This document shows, piece by piece, positions 18,959 to 28,192 of a stretch of 64,000 nt of DNA. This DNA is from Ramlibacter pinisoli. Lineage in GTDB: Bacteria > Pseudomonadota > Gammaproteobacteria > Burkholderiales > Burkholderiaceae_C. The stretch lies in assembly GCF_009758015.1 (NCBI RefSeq), contig NZ_WSEL01000003.1, positions 1,426,001 to 1,490,000 of the forward strand. Direction: 5' to 3'. A program made the position numbers and the translations under genes. The first letter of the stretch is position 1. Each line of letters starts with the position of its first letter. The notes below the pieces were generated by a model. It searched no databases. It was not told where the DNA came from and worked only from the letters and a program-made list of their open reading frames with translations.

Positions 18959-19849
18959 ATGCTTCGCGAGCTCAAGACCTTTCTGGCGGTGGCGCGCCAC
19001 GGCACCTTCGCGGCTGCCGGGGCCCAGATCGGGCTGACGCAATCCGCGGTCAGCGCGCAGATCCAGCGCCTGGAAGAGGAGTTGGGCGCCCCGCTGTTCC
19101 AACGCACCGGGCGGTCCGCGCGGCTGAACGACGCGGGGACGGAGGCCGTCGTCCTGGCCCGGCAGATCGTCGAGCTCTTCGGCGAGATGGGGAACCGCGT
19201 CACAAGTCAGGCGCTGCGCGGCGGCCTGAAGCTAGGTTCCGTGCAGACGGCGCAGGTGGGTTTGCTGCCTGCAGCGCTGAAGCTGCTCCACGGGCAGCAT
19301 CCGCAGGTCTCGGTGAGGTTGATGCAGGGCTCATCCTTGTTCCTGATGGGCCAGGTCGACAGCGGCGAGCTGGATGCCGCCCTGATGGTTCTGTCGCCGT
19401 TCTCGCTCCCGAGCGAGCTGGTGTGGCAGCCGCTCCTGCGCGAGCCCTTCGTGCTGGCGGTTCCCGCGGCGGAGACCGGTGACGACTGGCAGCAGCTGCT
19501 GGGCCGCTATCCCGTGATCCGCTATGACCGCGGATCCTTCGGCGGCCGCGTGGTGGACCAGTTCCTGCGGCAGCACAAGCCGAAGACCGAGGCCACGCTG
19601 GACATGGAGGACGTGGATGCCATGGTGAAGATGGTGTCCAGCGGCCTGGGCATCGCGCTGGTCCCCGCCACCCGGCCCGACTTCACGCCACCGGACGTGC
19701 GCACCGTGTCATTGGGCGAGCAAACCTTCCACCGCGAAATCGGCATGGTGTTCCAGGGCACGCCAGAGCGCGGCGGGCTGGTTGGGGCGCTGCGGGAATG
19801 CCTGGTGGAGAGCGCGCGCGCAATGCCGACCCGGCATCCGCGGCTGTGA
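18959..19849 (+). CDS. LysR-type regulator of the adjacent catabolic operon
   Basis: A 296-aa LysR protein: helix-turn-helix in the first 60 residues (FAAAGAQIGLTQSAVSAQIQRLEEELGAPLFQRTGR), then the effector-binding domain with VKMVSSGLGIALVPA near the C-terminus. It is divergent from the receptor-led operon, the usual layout for LysR control (inference). No clear ribosome site precedes the ATG; CGAT-TG-ATCG at 18945-18954 lies just before the start and could be part of a regulatory site. The 273-bp gap is AT-richer than its surroundings (TATATT at 18916). Confidence 0.9.
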   Translation: MLRELKTFLAVARHGTFAAAGAQIGLTQSAVSAQIQRLEEELGAPLFQRTGRSARLNDAGTEAVVLARQIVELFGEMGNRVTSQALRGGLKLGSVQTAQVGLLPAALKLLHGQHPQVSVRLMQGSSLFLMGQVDSGELDAALMVLSPFSLPSELVWQPLLREPFVLAVPAAETGDDWQQLLGRYPVIRYDRGSFGGRVVDQFLRQHKPKTEATLDMEDVDAMVKMVSSGLGIALVPATRPDFTPPDVRTVSLGEQTFHREIGMVFQGTPERGGLVGALRECLVESARAMPTRHPRL

Positions 19850-20201
19850 GTTGCGGCACCAGCGCCGGGGCCCAGCTCACCAATCTCGTCGTACGGCGGT
19901 TGGCGGCCGACTCGCGCCGGCACAAACCCGCCTGTAGATGTGCAGGCTGCCCTGCTCGGTGACGGCCGCCTCGCTCATCAGGGCCGTCACAAAACCGCCT
20001 GCCCAGCTCCCGCCGAACAGTCTTATCCGGTCCGGCAGAAGCCGTCCGCCCGGCCGCCTGCTCCGGCAGTCCTGCACAGGCCGGCCGAACCATTTCCTCT
20101 CTGAATGGTAGTCATCAGAAAAAGAAAGTAGCCGAATATAAGTACTAACCCTAGTATTGGCACCAACAACACGGCCATGCCGCCAGGAAAGGGAAAGAAC
20201 C
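19850..20201. other. Intergenic stretch without a recognisable gene
   Basis: Between the LysR gene and a small ORF I find no protein family. The last 100 bp (about 20100-20160) turns AT-rich, with a purine run AGAAAAAGAAAG followed by ATATAAGTACTAACCCTAG, and probably holds the promoter of the next small gene; no consensus could be fixed. Confidence 0.5.
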
Positions 20202-20372
20202 ATGACCGCACTCGTCGCCAACAGCTTCTCGCGCTTCATCGAGCAAGTCTTCACCGCTCTCGATACCGTCTTCGATGCTGCATTTGCGCCAGCAGCCCGC
20301 TCGGAGATGGACGAGATGCTGCCCAAGCACCTGAGCGACCGGGCCAAGCGCCTGGTGCGCGCCGACTACTGA
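20202..20372 (+). CDS. Small protein of unknown function (56 aa)
   Basis: Starts MTALVANSFSRFIEQVFTAL, with a purine-rich AGGAAAGGGAAAG before the ATG. The chain looks like one amphipathic helix (residues 4-28), then a charged tail (SEMDEMLPKHLSDRAKRLVRAD). No signal peptide or membrane segment is evident. An AT-rich upstream region stands out from the GC-rich surroundings and suggests its own promoter. I do not recognise a family. Confidence 0.55.
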   Translation: MTALVANSFSRFIEQVFTALDTVFDAAFAPAARSEMDEMLPKHLSDRAKRLVRADY

Positions 20373-20723
20373 AGAAGCCTCCGTCACTGTCGCTCGACGG
20401 TGACTGACTGGGCCAAGTGACGCTGCTTATCCACGCGAGGGCTGCTTTCGCAGAGTAGGGCGTCGCATTGACCTGTTGAATCCGCCGCCGGAAGCGGACT
20501 TGCAGCAGGAAGCTGCTCTCGGCGCGCGTAGCGCACCTGAGTCCCGGCTGCCTTCCGACCAATCCGCCATTCGCTCATTGAAGATGCGATGGGTTTGAAC
20601 CGCATTCCTTCCAGCGGCAACCCAGCGCTCGACAACCGGCATTCGGCAGTTGTCGTCTTCATGCCGGCGGCACGCCCACCTCGGCCGAAGTCTGAGACGA
20701 AGCGCGGCGATGGAATCGACGAC
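20373..20723. other. Gene-poor stretch
   Basis: No convincing coding region on either strand. Open frames here lack ribosome sites and recognisable protein features. Confidence 0.5.
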
Positions 20724-20951
20724 ATGCTCACCCCAAGGACCTGCAGTCTTGCATTGCTGGCAGCAGCACTCACCGCTACCGCCATCGCCAACCGACATCA
20801 GAGCAAGGCGGGCGTTCCGATCACGCACCTGCAGACCGAGCGATCGACGGCACAGTCCGCGGACGATGGTGCACGGAGCGTGTACTTGCCAGACCGCTTT
20901 CACGACGAAGAACGGGCCGCTCCCATCGAGCCGATGCCACCGCAGTATTGA
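20724..20951 (+). CDS. Possible small exported protein (75 aa)
   Basis: The frame from the ATG at 20724 begins with a signal-peptide-like segment (MLTPRTCSLALLAAALTATA), then a polar region ending EPMPPQY. No ribosome site is obvious and no family is recognised, so it may be chance. It lies in a gene-poor region before the SnoaL-like gene. Confidence 0.3.
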   Translation: MLTPRTCSLALLAAALTATAIANRHQSKAGVPITHLQTERSTAQSADDGARSVYLPDRFHDEERAAPIEPMPPQY

Positions 20952-21128
20952 ACTCCAGTCCGCGGCGAAGCCGCGCAGACCTCGCTGGAAGCGCCGCATC
21001 CAGTGAAGATGGTGGAGCGGAGCCCGTGGACTGCCTCGGTTTGTGCCCAAACGGCATGCTCCCTCGCAGGGTGCATGGCGGCTCCGGATGAAAATGCGAG
21101 AGTGCCGGACTTCGAAACGGAGCGCACC

Positions 21129-21461
21129 ATGGATCTCGTGCAGGAACAGCTCGATGCGTACAACGGCCGCGACCTGGAGCGGTTCCTGGCTTGCTATGCC
21201 TCCGATACCGTCATCGAGGACGGCGATGGGGTGTGTCTCATGGAGGGGATCGATGCCCTGCGCTCCCGCTACGGCGCGCTGTTTGCCCAGAGCCCGGAAC
21301 TTCACGCTGAAGTCGTCGCACGGATGCGTGTGGGGGACTACGTCGTCGATGAGGAGCATGTGTCCGGTGCGAACCTGCCGGGGCGGCCGGCGGAATTCAA
21401 GCTCGTAGCCATTTACCGCGTGCGCGATGGTCGGATCGCCCACGTTCGCATGCTCAGGTGA
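21129..21461 (+). CDS. SnoaL/NTF2-like domain protein
   Basis: A 110-aa protein of the nuclear-transport-factor-2/SnoaL fold: the N-terminal helix LVQEQLDAYNGRDLERFLACYASDTVIEDGDG and the paired strands VGDYVVDEEHVSG and FKLVAIYRVRDGRIAHVRML are typical. Members include isomerases, cyclases and non-catalytic binding proteins, so the role is open. GGAG is placed just before the ATG at 21129; longer in-frame starts upstream would add an unfamily-like extension. Confidence 0.8.
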   Translation: MDLVQEQLDAYNGRDLERFLACYASDTVIEDGDGVCLMEGIDALRSRYGALFAQSPELHAEVVARMRVGDYVVDEEHVSGANLPGRPAEFKLVAIYRVRDGRIAHVRMLR

Positions 21462-21595
21462 CAAGTCACCTGCGTCAGGGTCGGCCGTCCGCTCCGAGCT
21501 CCTTACGGCACAACGGGGCCAGAACAGTGCCGGTCGCTGGCAGGTCACCGCGGGCGCGCGTACATTGGCTTGACACCTTCCGTGAGGAGATCGAC

Positions 21596-21649
21596 ATGCC
21601 CATCCGCATCGCATCACTGCCCCAGCGCATGGCGAAGGTTCGAATCTAG
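21596..21649 (+). other. 17-codon ORF with strong ribosome site upstream of the cyclase
   Basis: GTGAGGAGATCGAC precedes an ATG opening a 17-residue frame (MPIRIASLPQRMAKVRI, stop TAG). It ends 46 bp before the probable GTG start of the cyclase in another frame. It could be a leader peptide, a remnant of a lost gene start, or chance. Its ribosome site is better than that of the large gene. Confidence 0.35.
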
Positions 21650-21695
21650 TTCCTCCAACGTCAGTACGGGATCGCTTGCCAACGAAGGCCTGGAA

Positions 21696-24600
21696 GTGAC
21701 CTTGGACATCCCCGCCTGGTTGGAGGGAATCGGCTTGGGCCAGTATGCCGAGCTCTTCCGGTCCAACGACATTGACGGCACGCTGGTTCATCAACTGAGC
21801 AGCGACGATCTGAAGGAGCTGGGCGTCACCTCGCTCGGCCATCGCAAGAAGCTGATGGCAGCCATTGCAGCCCTTGGCGGTGAGCCTGGATCGGCCCCCG
21901 CGGGAGCCGTCTCGCCCAAGCTCGTTGCAGATGCCGCCCCGGCAGCCGAGCGACGTCAACTCACCGTCATGTTCGTCGACCTCGTCGGCTCGACAGCACT
22001 CTCGACCCAACTCGATCCGGAAGACATGCGCGAGCTGATCCGCGCGTACCAGAACACGGTGGCCGGGGAAATCTCTCGCTTCGAGGGCCACATCGCGCAA
22101 TTCCTCGGCGACGGCGTGCTGGCCTACTTCGGCTGGCCGCGAGCGCATGAAGACGACGCCGAGCGCGCCGTGCGCGCGGGCCTGGCCGTCACAGCCGCGG
22201 CCGCTCGGCTCGCCACACCGACCGCAAGGCACCTGCAGACGCGGATCGGCATCGCCACCGGGATGGTCGTCGTCGGCGATCTCATCGGCGAAGGATCCGG
22301 ACAGCGGCACGCCGTGGTGGGGGAGACCCCCAATTTCGCGGCGCGGTTGCAAGGCGTTGCCGAGCCCGGCATGGTCGTCATTGCCGAGTCCACGCGCCAC
22401 CTTGCGGGCGATCTCTTCGTGCTGCGCAGCCTGGGGGCTCGGACTTTCAAGGGGATCGCCGAGCCGGCTGGCGTGTTCGCGGTGATCGGCGCGCGCGACG
22501 TCGAGAGCCGGTTCGCGGCCAGGCACGGCGAAGTGACGGTGATCGTCGGCCGCGACCAGGAGCTTGCCTTGCTGGTCGAACGGTGGCGATTGGCCAAGGC
22601 GGGCGAAGGCCAGGTCGTCTTGCTCAGTGGAGAAGCCGGCGTGGGCAAGTCGCGCATCGTAGAAGCCGTCATCGAGGCCGCGCGCGCCGAGCCGCACTTT
22701 CTGCTGCGCTACCAATGCTCGCCCTACCACGCGGACTCCGCGCTCTATCCCGCGATCCAGCAACTCGCTCACGCCGCCGGCTTCACCCAGGGCGACAGTG
22801 CCGAGCAACGGCTGGAGCGACTCGAGGCGCTGCTGGCCACCTCCACCGACAAGGTCGATGCCGTCGCGCCGCTCGTGGCCGTGCTGCTGGGACTCGATCC
22901 CGCCTCGCGCTACAGCCCGAACACACTGACACCGCAGCAGTCGCGCAGCCGCACGCTCTCTGCCCTGGTTGATCAGCTCACCGGCCTGGCCAGCCGCAAG
23001 CCTGTCCTCTGGGTCGTGGAAGACGCGCACTGGATCGACCCGACGACCCTGGAGCTGATCGAACTGGCGCTCGATCGTGTGCAAGGCATCCGCGTGCTCA
23101 CGGTGGTCACGTCACGCCCGACATTCGTCGCATCGTTCGGAAGTCATCCGGTGGTGACGCGGCTGGCGCTGAATCGGCTTGGCCGGGCCGCAACGCAGGC
23201 GATCATCTCCCGAATCGCGCGTGGCAAGCGCCTTCCCACGGTACTGCTCGACGAGATTGCCGCCAAGACGGACGGTGTTCCGCTCTTCGTCGAGGAAATG
23301 ACCAAGGCGGTTATCGAGTCGGGGGAGCTGCGAGAAGACGGGGAGGCGTTCCACCTGGAGGGGCCGCTCAGCGCGCTCGCCATTCCGACCACGCTGCACG
23401 ACTCGTTGATGGCGCGCCTGGATCGACTGCAGCCGGTGAAGGAAGTGGCCCAAACAGCCGCCGTGATCGGTCGCAGCTTCGACCACCGCACCATCGCCGC
23501 GCTGTCGGACAAGCCCCCGGACGAACTCGCCAGCGCCTTGCGGCAACTGGTGGAAGCCGAGCTGATCTTCCGCCGCGGCGAGCCGCCGGAGGCGACATAC
23601 CTCTTCAAGCACGCCCTGGTTCGTGATGCGGCCTACGAGAGCCTGCTCAAGACCAAGCGGATCTCCCTGCACACCCGGCTGCTCGACGTGCTGGAGGCCT
23701 GGGGTGATGAAGCCGCCGAGTTGAAGGCGCAGCATGCCGAGGCCGCCGGCCTGACGGAACGAGCGCTCGACCATTGGGAGCAGGCCGGCGCGCAGGCACT
23801 GGCGCGCCCTGCCTACAAGGAGGCCATCGCGCATCTGGAGCATGCCGTCCGCCTCTGCCACGCAATGGGCGAGGCGCCGCAATGGAAGCGGCGCGAGATC
23901 GGTCTGTGGTTGCAGCAAGGACAGGCGCTGATCGCAAGCCAGGGCTATCAGTCGCTGGCATCGCTGCACGCTTTTGACCAGGCGCGAAGGCTGGCCGACG
24001 AGATCGGCGACGCTGCCTTGCAACTGCCCGCGGTGTACGGCCAGTGGGTCCACCCCTATCTCAAGGGCATGGGATCCGTCGAACTCGCCAAGCGATACAG
24101 CGAACTTGCCGAGACGCAAGGCGATCGCGGGCTGCGCCTTGTCGGCTTCCGCATGCTGGGCCTGGAGCGATACCACGAAGGCCGCTTCAAGGAGTCGCTC
24201 GGGCTCATCAGCAAGTCGCTCGACCTCTACGATCCGGTTGCGCATCGCGATCTCGCCCATCGGTTCGGCCACGATCCGCGAACTGCGGCCACGAACTACA
24301 AGAGCTGGATCCTCTGGCGCGGGTTTGCGGACCAGGCCGCTCGAACGAGCGACGACGGTCTGCGCTGGACTCGGCACGTCAATCACGCCAACACGACCGG
24401 CTTTGCGCTGTGTTACGGGGTCAATCTCTTGAACGTCTGGCTGCGTCAGCCGGCGAAGGTGGAAAGCGCCGCGCGCGAGGCCTTGCTTCTGTCGGAAGAG
24501 AACTCGATGGCGCTCTGGCATGCGTTTGCCCAGATATTTCTCGGTTGGGCCCTGTCACATGGGGGCCGGGCGTCGGGCCTCGAGGAGATCGAGGCCGGCC

Positions 24601-25043
24601 TCGGCGAGTTGCGCGACATCGGAGCCCGACGTCTCGAGCCTCTGCAATTCGCGATCGCCGCCGACGCCTATTCGCGCGTTGGGCGCCATGACGAGGCCAT
24701 GGCGAGCATGGCCAAGGCATTTGCCGGCCTGGAGCACGGGCATGACATGGCTCTCGCTGCCGAGCTCTATCGCTCGCGCGCCGCGCTGCTGTCGCATGCC
24801 GGTGCACGTGAGCGCGACGCTGTCGAAGCCGACCTGCGCCGTGCGCTGGAGATCGCCAACGAGCAGGAGGCACTGTCGCTCCAGTTGCGTGCAGCACGGG
24901 ACCTCGCGGCTCTGTGGGCCGAGCGCGGCGAGAGACGCCGGGCAGCGGACCTGCTCGTCCCCATCTACGGCGCCTTCACCGAGGGCTTCGGGACGCCGGA
25001 CCTGGTCGAATCCAGGGCGCTGCTCGACGACTTGCGCAACTGA
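21696..25043 (+). CDS. SAM-adenylate/guanylate cyclase-AAA ATPase-TPR signalling protein
   Basis: Large cytosolic multidomain protein, 1115 aa from the GTG at 21696. Residues about 4-60 are a SAM domain (IPAWLEGIGLGQYAELFRSN). Residues about 85-260 are a class III nucleotide cyclase with metal Asp95 (FVDLVGST) and Asp139 (FLGDGVLAYFG). An AAA/STAND-type ATPase follows, with Walker A GEAGVGKS near 312 and Walker B VLWVVEDAHWID near 437. The C-terminal half has TPR-like helical repeats. A TTG at 21570 would extend the N-terminus by 42 poor-looking residues. Domain order matches a widespread proteobacterial family whose input signals are unknown. Confidence 0.88.
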   Translation: MTLDIPAWLEGIGLGQYAELFRSNDIDGTLVHQLSSDDLKELGVTSLGHRKKLMAAIAALGGEPGSAPAGAVSPKLVADAAPAAERRQLTVMFVDLVGSTALSTQLDPEDMRELIRAYQNTVAGEISRFEGHIAQFLGDGVLAYFGWPRAHEDDAERAVRAGLAVTAAAARLATPTARHLQTRIGIATGMVVVGDLIGEGSGQRHAVVGETPNFAARLQGVAEPGMVVIAESTRHLAGDLFVLRSLGARTFKGIAEPAGVFAVIGARDVESRFAARHGEVTVIVGRDQELALLVERWRLAKAGEGQVVLLSGEAGVGKSRIVEAVIEAARAEPHFLLRYQCSPYHADSALYPAIQQLAHAAGFTQGDSAEQRLERLEALLATSTDKVDAVAPLVAVLLGLDPASRYSPNTLTPQQSRSRTLSALVDQLTGLASRKPVLWVVEDAHWIDPTTLELIELALDRVQGIRVLTVVTSRPTFVASFGSHPVVTRLALNRLGRAATQAIISRIARGKRLPTVLLDEIAAKTDGVPLFVEEMTKAVIESGELREDGEAFHLEGPLSALAIPTTLHDSLMARLDRLQPVKEVAQTAAVIGRSFDHRTIAALSDKPPDELASALRQLVEAELIFRRGEPPEATYLFKHALVRDAAYESLLKTKRISLHTRLLDVLEAWGDEAAELKAQHAEAAGLTERALDHWEQAGAQALARPAYKEAIAHLEHAVRLCHAMGEAPQWKRREIGLWLQQGQALIASQGYQSLASLHAFDQARRLADEIGDAALQLPAVYGQWVHPYLKGMGSVELAKRYSELAETQGDRGLRLVGFRMLGLERYHEGRFKESLGLISKSLDLYDPVAHRDLAHRFGHDPRTAATNYKSWILWRGFADQAARTSDDGLRWTRHVNHANTTGFALCYGVNLLNVWLRQPAKVESAAREALLLSEENSMALWHAFAQIFLGWALSHGGRASGLEEIEAGLGELRDIGARRLEPLQFAIAADAYSRVGRHDEAMASMAKAFAGLEHGHDMALAAELYRSRAALLSHAGARERDAVEADLRRALEIANEQEALSLQLRAARDLAALWAERGERRRAADLLVPIYGAFTEGFGTPDLVESRALLDDLRN

Positions 25044-25107
25044 TCCGCTGTCGAGACAAGCGCGTTCTGTCAACCGGCGAAGGCCGTCGATTGATGGACG
25101 CGAGACG

Positions 25108-25773
25108 TCAAATCCCCACCCAGTGGGCGACCGCCGCCGCGATCCGCCCGTCGAAGCCCAGGCGGCCCTCGACCCAGGTCAGGCACACGCAATCGCTGCC
25201 CGGTTGAACCAGCGGTTCGTGGTGGACGTCGCTGCCGGCCGCGTCGAAGTCGCCCGGGCCGAACACCGCCCTGCCGTCGGCGAACGCGCCGCACAGGACC
25301 TGGGTGAGCTCCAGCTCCTGGTGCCTGTGTCGCGGCAAGCTGCGCCCCGGGGAAATGCTGAGCAAGAACAGGCTGGCCCCGGGCTCGTGCGGAAGCCGCA
25401 CCCGGGAAAACCGCCTCCCCGGCCCCACCCAGCGCCACGGCGAGACCTGGCAGCCCCGCAGGCTCGTCGGCCAGGCCACGCCCGGGGGCAGCGAAGTCCC
25501 GGCCGGCGCGCCCGCCGGTAGCGGCATCGGGCGGGGGCGTTCGGGGGGCGCATCGGCGATGCGGCGCAGCGTCGCTGCCAGCAATCCCGGGGAGAGCGGG
25601 TGGGGATCGGCGCGCTCGAGCAGCGCGCCGCCGACCGCCTGCAAGGTTCTCAGCCGTGCGCCGCACGCCGCGCAGCTTTCGACGTGCGCGGCGACCACCA
25701 CGGATTGGCCGGCCGGCAGGCGGCCCGCGGCAAGGGAGAGGAGGAACTCGTCCTCGGGGTGATGCAGGATCAT
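25108..25773 (-). CDS. chrR: ChrR-type zinc-binding anti-sigma factor
   Basis: A 221-aa anti-sigma factor. The N-terminal ZAS domain has ligand candidates His4/His5, His30, Cys34 and Cys37 (HVESCAAC), and the C-terminal part is a cupin with RHRHQELELTQVL as metal motif. In Rhodobacter, ChrR holds the sigma factor and releases it on singlet-oxygen stress (established for that system). The ATG overlaps the sigma-factor stop by 4 nt (ATGA), the usual coupled sigma/anti-sigma layout. Confidence 0.9.
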   Translation of the reverse strand: MILHHPEDEFLLSLAAGRLPAGQSVVVAAHVESCAACGARLRTLQAVGGALLERADPHPLSPGLLAATLRRIADAPPERPRPMPLPAGAPAGTSLPPGVAWPTSLRGCQVSPWRWVGPGRRFSRVRLPHEPGASLFLLSISPGRSLPRHRHQELELTQVLCGAFADGRAVFGPGDFDAAGSDVHHEPLVQPGSDCVCLTWVEGRLGFDGRIAAAVAHWVGI

Positions 25774-26354
25774 GGTCCGCCTCGGTCCAGTTTGCGGCGC
25801 AGCTGCGCGACGGCGAGGCGGATGCGCGATTTCACCGTCCCCAGTGGAATGCCCAGCTCGCGCGCGATCGCGGCATGCGGCCGTTCCTCGAAGAACGACA
25901 GCTGCAGCAGCAGGGCTTGTTCCGCCGGCAGTTCCGCCAGTGCGCGTTGCACGCTGCGCTCGCGCTGTGTGTTGTCCACGCGTTCGTCCGGGCCCGCGCC
26001 CCCGTCCGCTGTCTGCTGGTCGGCATTCCACACGTCGACATCGTGGTCGATGCGGGTGCTGCCGGTGGCATCCACGGAGGCCCGGCGGTAATGGTCGATG
26101 CGCAGGTTGCGCGCGACCGTGAAGAGCCAGGTGGACAGCGCCGCCCGCTTCGGGTCGAAGCTCGCGGCACGCCGCCACAGGATCACCATGGCCTCCTGGG
26201 TGAGGTCCTCGGCGATCGATGCCGGGATGCCCGACCGGACGAGATAGCCCTTGATGCGCGGCGCGAAATGCCTGAACAACGCAGCGAACGCCTCGCGATC
26301 ACTGCTGACGGCGACCGCACGGATCCACGCATTGAACTCGTCGTTGGTTGGCAT
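25770..26354 (-). CDS. ECF RNA polymerase sigma factor (RpoE/ECF11-like)
   Basis: Sigma-70 family factor of 194 aa. Region 2 contains IPASIAEDLTQEAMVILWRRA and FDPKRAALSTWLFTVARNLRIDHYRR; region 4 contains ALAELPAEQALLLQLSFFEERPHAAIARELGIPLGTVKSR, a helix-turn-helix for -35 recognition. Its partner is the overlapping ChrR gene. Start at 26354 (MPTNDEF) fits the family; ATGs farther upstream overlap the predicted promoter. It is divergent from the DUF4331 operon, its likely target. Confidence 0.92.
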   Translation of the reverse strand: MPTNDEFNAWIRAVAVSSDREAFAALFRHFAPRIKGYLVRSGIPASIAEDLTQEAMVILWRRAASFDPKRAALSTWLFTVARNLRIDHYRRASVDATGSTRIDHDVDVWNADQQTADGGAGPDERVDNTQRERSVQRALAELPAEQALLLQLSFFEERPHAAIARELGIPLGTVKSRIRLAVAQLRRKLDRGGP

Positions 26355-26460
26355 ACAGCTGCGGACGGTCCCACCCTTGGCGTGACGGACGCCCGATGCG
26401 CAGGCGTTGGCCGCCATCCGGGTTCGGGCCTCCATCGTTTCCGCAGCGCAGTTCATGGAC

Positions 26461-26490
26461 TCTCTACGGAATGCGGGTGCGATTGGATCA
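26461..26490 (-). promoter_or_regulatory. Candidate ECF-sigma autoregulatory promoter
   Basis: On the minus strand TGATCC (26490-26485) is followed by an 18-bp spacer and TAGAGA (26466-26461). This is close to the TGATC-N18-TAxxA layout I recall for RpoE/ChrR-type (ECF11) promoters. It would start transcription about 100 nt before the sigma factor gene. No experimental evidence. Confidence 0.5.
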
Positions 26491-26528
26491 CGAACGCCGC
26501 CGTTCCCGGATGGGACAGGCACGGCCTG

Positions 26529-26554
26529 GGAACCACGAACACGGTGCCGTCCTA
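26529..26554 (+). promoter_or_regulatory. Weak candidate ECF promoter for the DUF4331 operon
   Basis: GGAACC at 26529-26534 and GTCCTA at 26549-26554 resemble the GGAAC/GTC elements of many ECF sigma factors, with a 14-bp gap that is slightly short. It faces the DUF4331 gene. The whole 316-bp gap (26355-26670) between the divergent sigma gene and this operon holds no other recognisable feature. Confidence 0.25.
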
Positions 26555-26670
26555 CAAACCGGCGGCGAGGCGGGCACGTACCAGAGTGTCCATGCACCGG
26601 TTTCCACGATGCGTGGCCGTCCAGCCCTCCACACCCCATCCGCTCTCAGACAGCAGCGTCAGGAGACCTC

Positions 26671-28182
26671 ATGAAAATCCCACTGCCCGCAGCCGGAGCT
26701 GTCCTTGCGCTTTGCACCGCATCGGCAAGCTTCGCGTCCAGCCACCGCGAGGCGCCGTCGATCGCCGGAATGCCCAAGGTTGACGCCACCGACCTCTACA
26801 TGTTCCGCAGCTACGAAGGCGGACGTCAGGACTACGTGACGATCCTGGCCAACTACATGCCGTTCCAGGACCCGCAGGGCGGACCGAACTACTACATGTT
26901 CGATCCGGACGCGCTGTACGAGATCCACATCGACAACAACGGCGACGCGAAGGAAGACATCACCTTCCAATTCCAGTTCCAGAACACCTCCAAGGGCACG
27001 CCGCTGACCGTGGGCGGCAGGCAGGTGAAGATCCCGCTGGTCGTCAACGGCCCGGTCTCCGGCGTGAATCCCGACACCCTGCTCGTGCGCGAGACGTATG
27101 CGGTGAACGTGGTACGCGGCGACCGGCGCAGTGGCACCCGCTCCAGCGTGGGCAATGCCAGCGGCGGCAACAGCTTCGACAAGCCGGTGGACAACATCGG
27201 CGAAAAGGTCTTCGCCGGCAGCGGGGGATACGCAGGCTATGCCGCACAGCACATCTACACCGTGAACGTGCCCGGCTGCAGCGCGCCGGGCAAGATCTTC
27301 GTCGGGCAGCGCAAGGAGCCCTTCTACATCGCCGTGGGCAAGAGCTTCGACCTGTTCAACCTGAACCCGCTGGGGCCGGAGAGCGGCGGCAACAACAACG
27401 ACCTGGAAGCCAAGAACGTCAGCACCATCGCGATGGAGCTGCCGATCGCATGCCTGACGAATGGCAGCGATCCGGTGATCGGCGCCTACACGACCGCCAG
27501 CGTGCGACAGGCAAAGCTGGTGGACGGCAATCCGCCGAGCGGCCTGGGCCGCGCGGCCAGAGCGGGCGGCGCGTGGGCGCAGGTCTCGCGGCTGGGCATG
27601 CCGCTGGTCAACGAGCTGGTGATCGGTCTGGACGACAAGGACCGCTTCAACGCGTCCAAGCCGCGCGACGACACGCAGTTTCTCGACTACGTGACCCATC
27701 CCACCCTGCCGGCCCTGATCCAGACCTTGTTCCCGAGCGCCGTCGCGCCGACCAGGTTCCCGCGGACCGACCTGGTGGCGGCCTTCCTCACGGGCATCGC
27801 CGGCCTGAACCGGCCGCAGACGGTCACGCCCAGCGAGATGCTGCGCCTGAACACCTCCATTGCGCCGACCGCAGCCGGAGCACAGAACCCGCTCGGCGTC
27901 GCCGGGGGCGACAACGCCGGCTTCCCCAACGGGCGCCGCCCGGCCGACGACACGGTCGACCTGTCCCTGCGCGTCGCGATGGGTGCGCTGTGCGCCCTGA
28001 CCGGTGCGAGCGACACGCTGCAGGTGGGCTGCGCGCCGACGGATGCTCCCGCCGGCGGCCTGGCCCTCACCGACGGCGTGCGCAAGACGGCGGCCAACTA
28101 CGGAGCGGCCTTCCCCTACCTGACCACGCCGATCCAGGGCAACTTCAATCCGCCGGCCGCGGCCGGCACCACCTTCCCTTGA
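26671..28182 (+). CDS. DUF4331-domain exported protein
   Basis: A 503-aa secreted or periplasmic protein with signal peptide (MKIPLPAAGAVLALCTASAS). The mature N-terminus SSHREAPSIAGMPKVDATDLYMFRSYE is the hallmark of DUF4331, followed by FDPDALYEIHIDNNGDAKEDITFQF. The biochemical role is unknown. AGGAG precedes the ATG. It leads an operon with a lipoprotein and a DUF4198 protein, divergent from the ECF/ChrR pair, so stress-regulated expression is likely (inference). Confidence 0.88.
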   Translation: MKIPLPAAGAVLALCTASASFASSHREAPSIAGMPKVDATDLYMFRSYEGGRQDYVTILANYMPFQDPQGGPNYYMFDPDALYEIHIDNNGDAKEDITFQFQFQNTSKGTPLTVGGRQVKIPLVVNGPVSGVNPDTLLVRETYAVNVVRGDRRSGTRSSVGNASGGNSFDKPVDNIGEKVFAGSGGYAGYAAQHIYTVNVPGCSAPGKIFVGQRKEPFYIAVGKSFDLFNLNPLGPESGGNNNDLEAKNVSTIAMELPIACLTNGSDPVIGAYTTASVRQAKLVDGNPPSGLGRAARAGGAWAQVSRLGMPLVNELVIGLDDKDRFNASKPRDDTQFLDYVTHPTLPALIQTLFPSAVAPTRFPRTDLVAAFLTGIAGLNRPQTVTPSEMLRLNTSIAPTAAGAQNPLGVAGGDNAGFPNGRRPADDTVDLSLRVAMGALCALTGASDTLQVGCAPTDAPAGGLALTDGVRKTAANYGAAFPYLTTPIQGNFNPPAAAGTTFP

Positions 28183-28192
28183 GGAGCGATCG

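Noticed and set aside
21630..21660. tRNA 3'-end-like string (GGTTCGAATC) before the cyclase gene
   Set aside because: The flanking bases do not form a T-stem or acceptor stem, and no cloverleaf lies upstream.
20427..23084. 885-aa minus-strand open frame opposite the cyclase
   Set aside because: No domains, and it runs antisense to clear SAM, cyclase and AAA motifs; long antisense frames are expected at this GC content.
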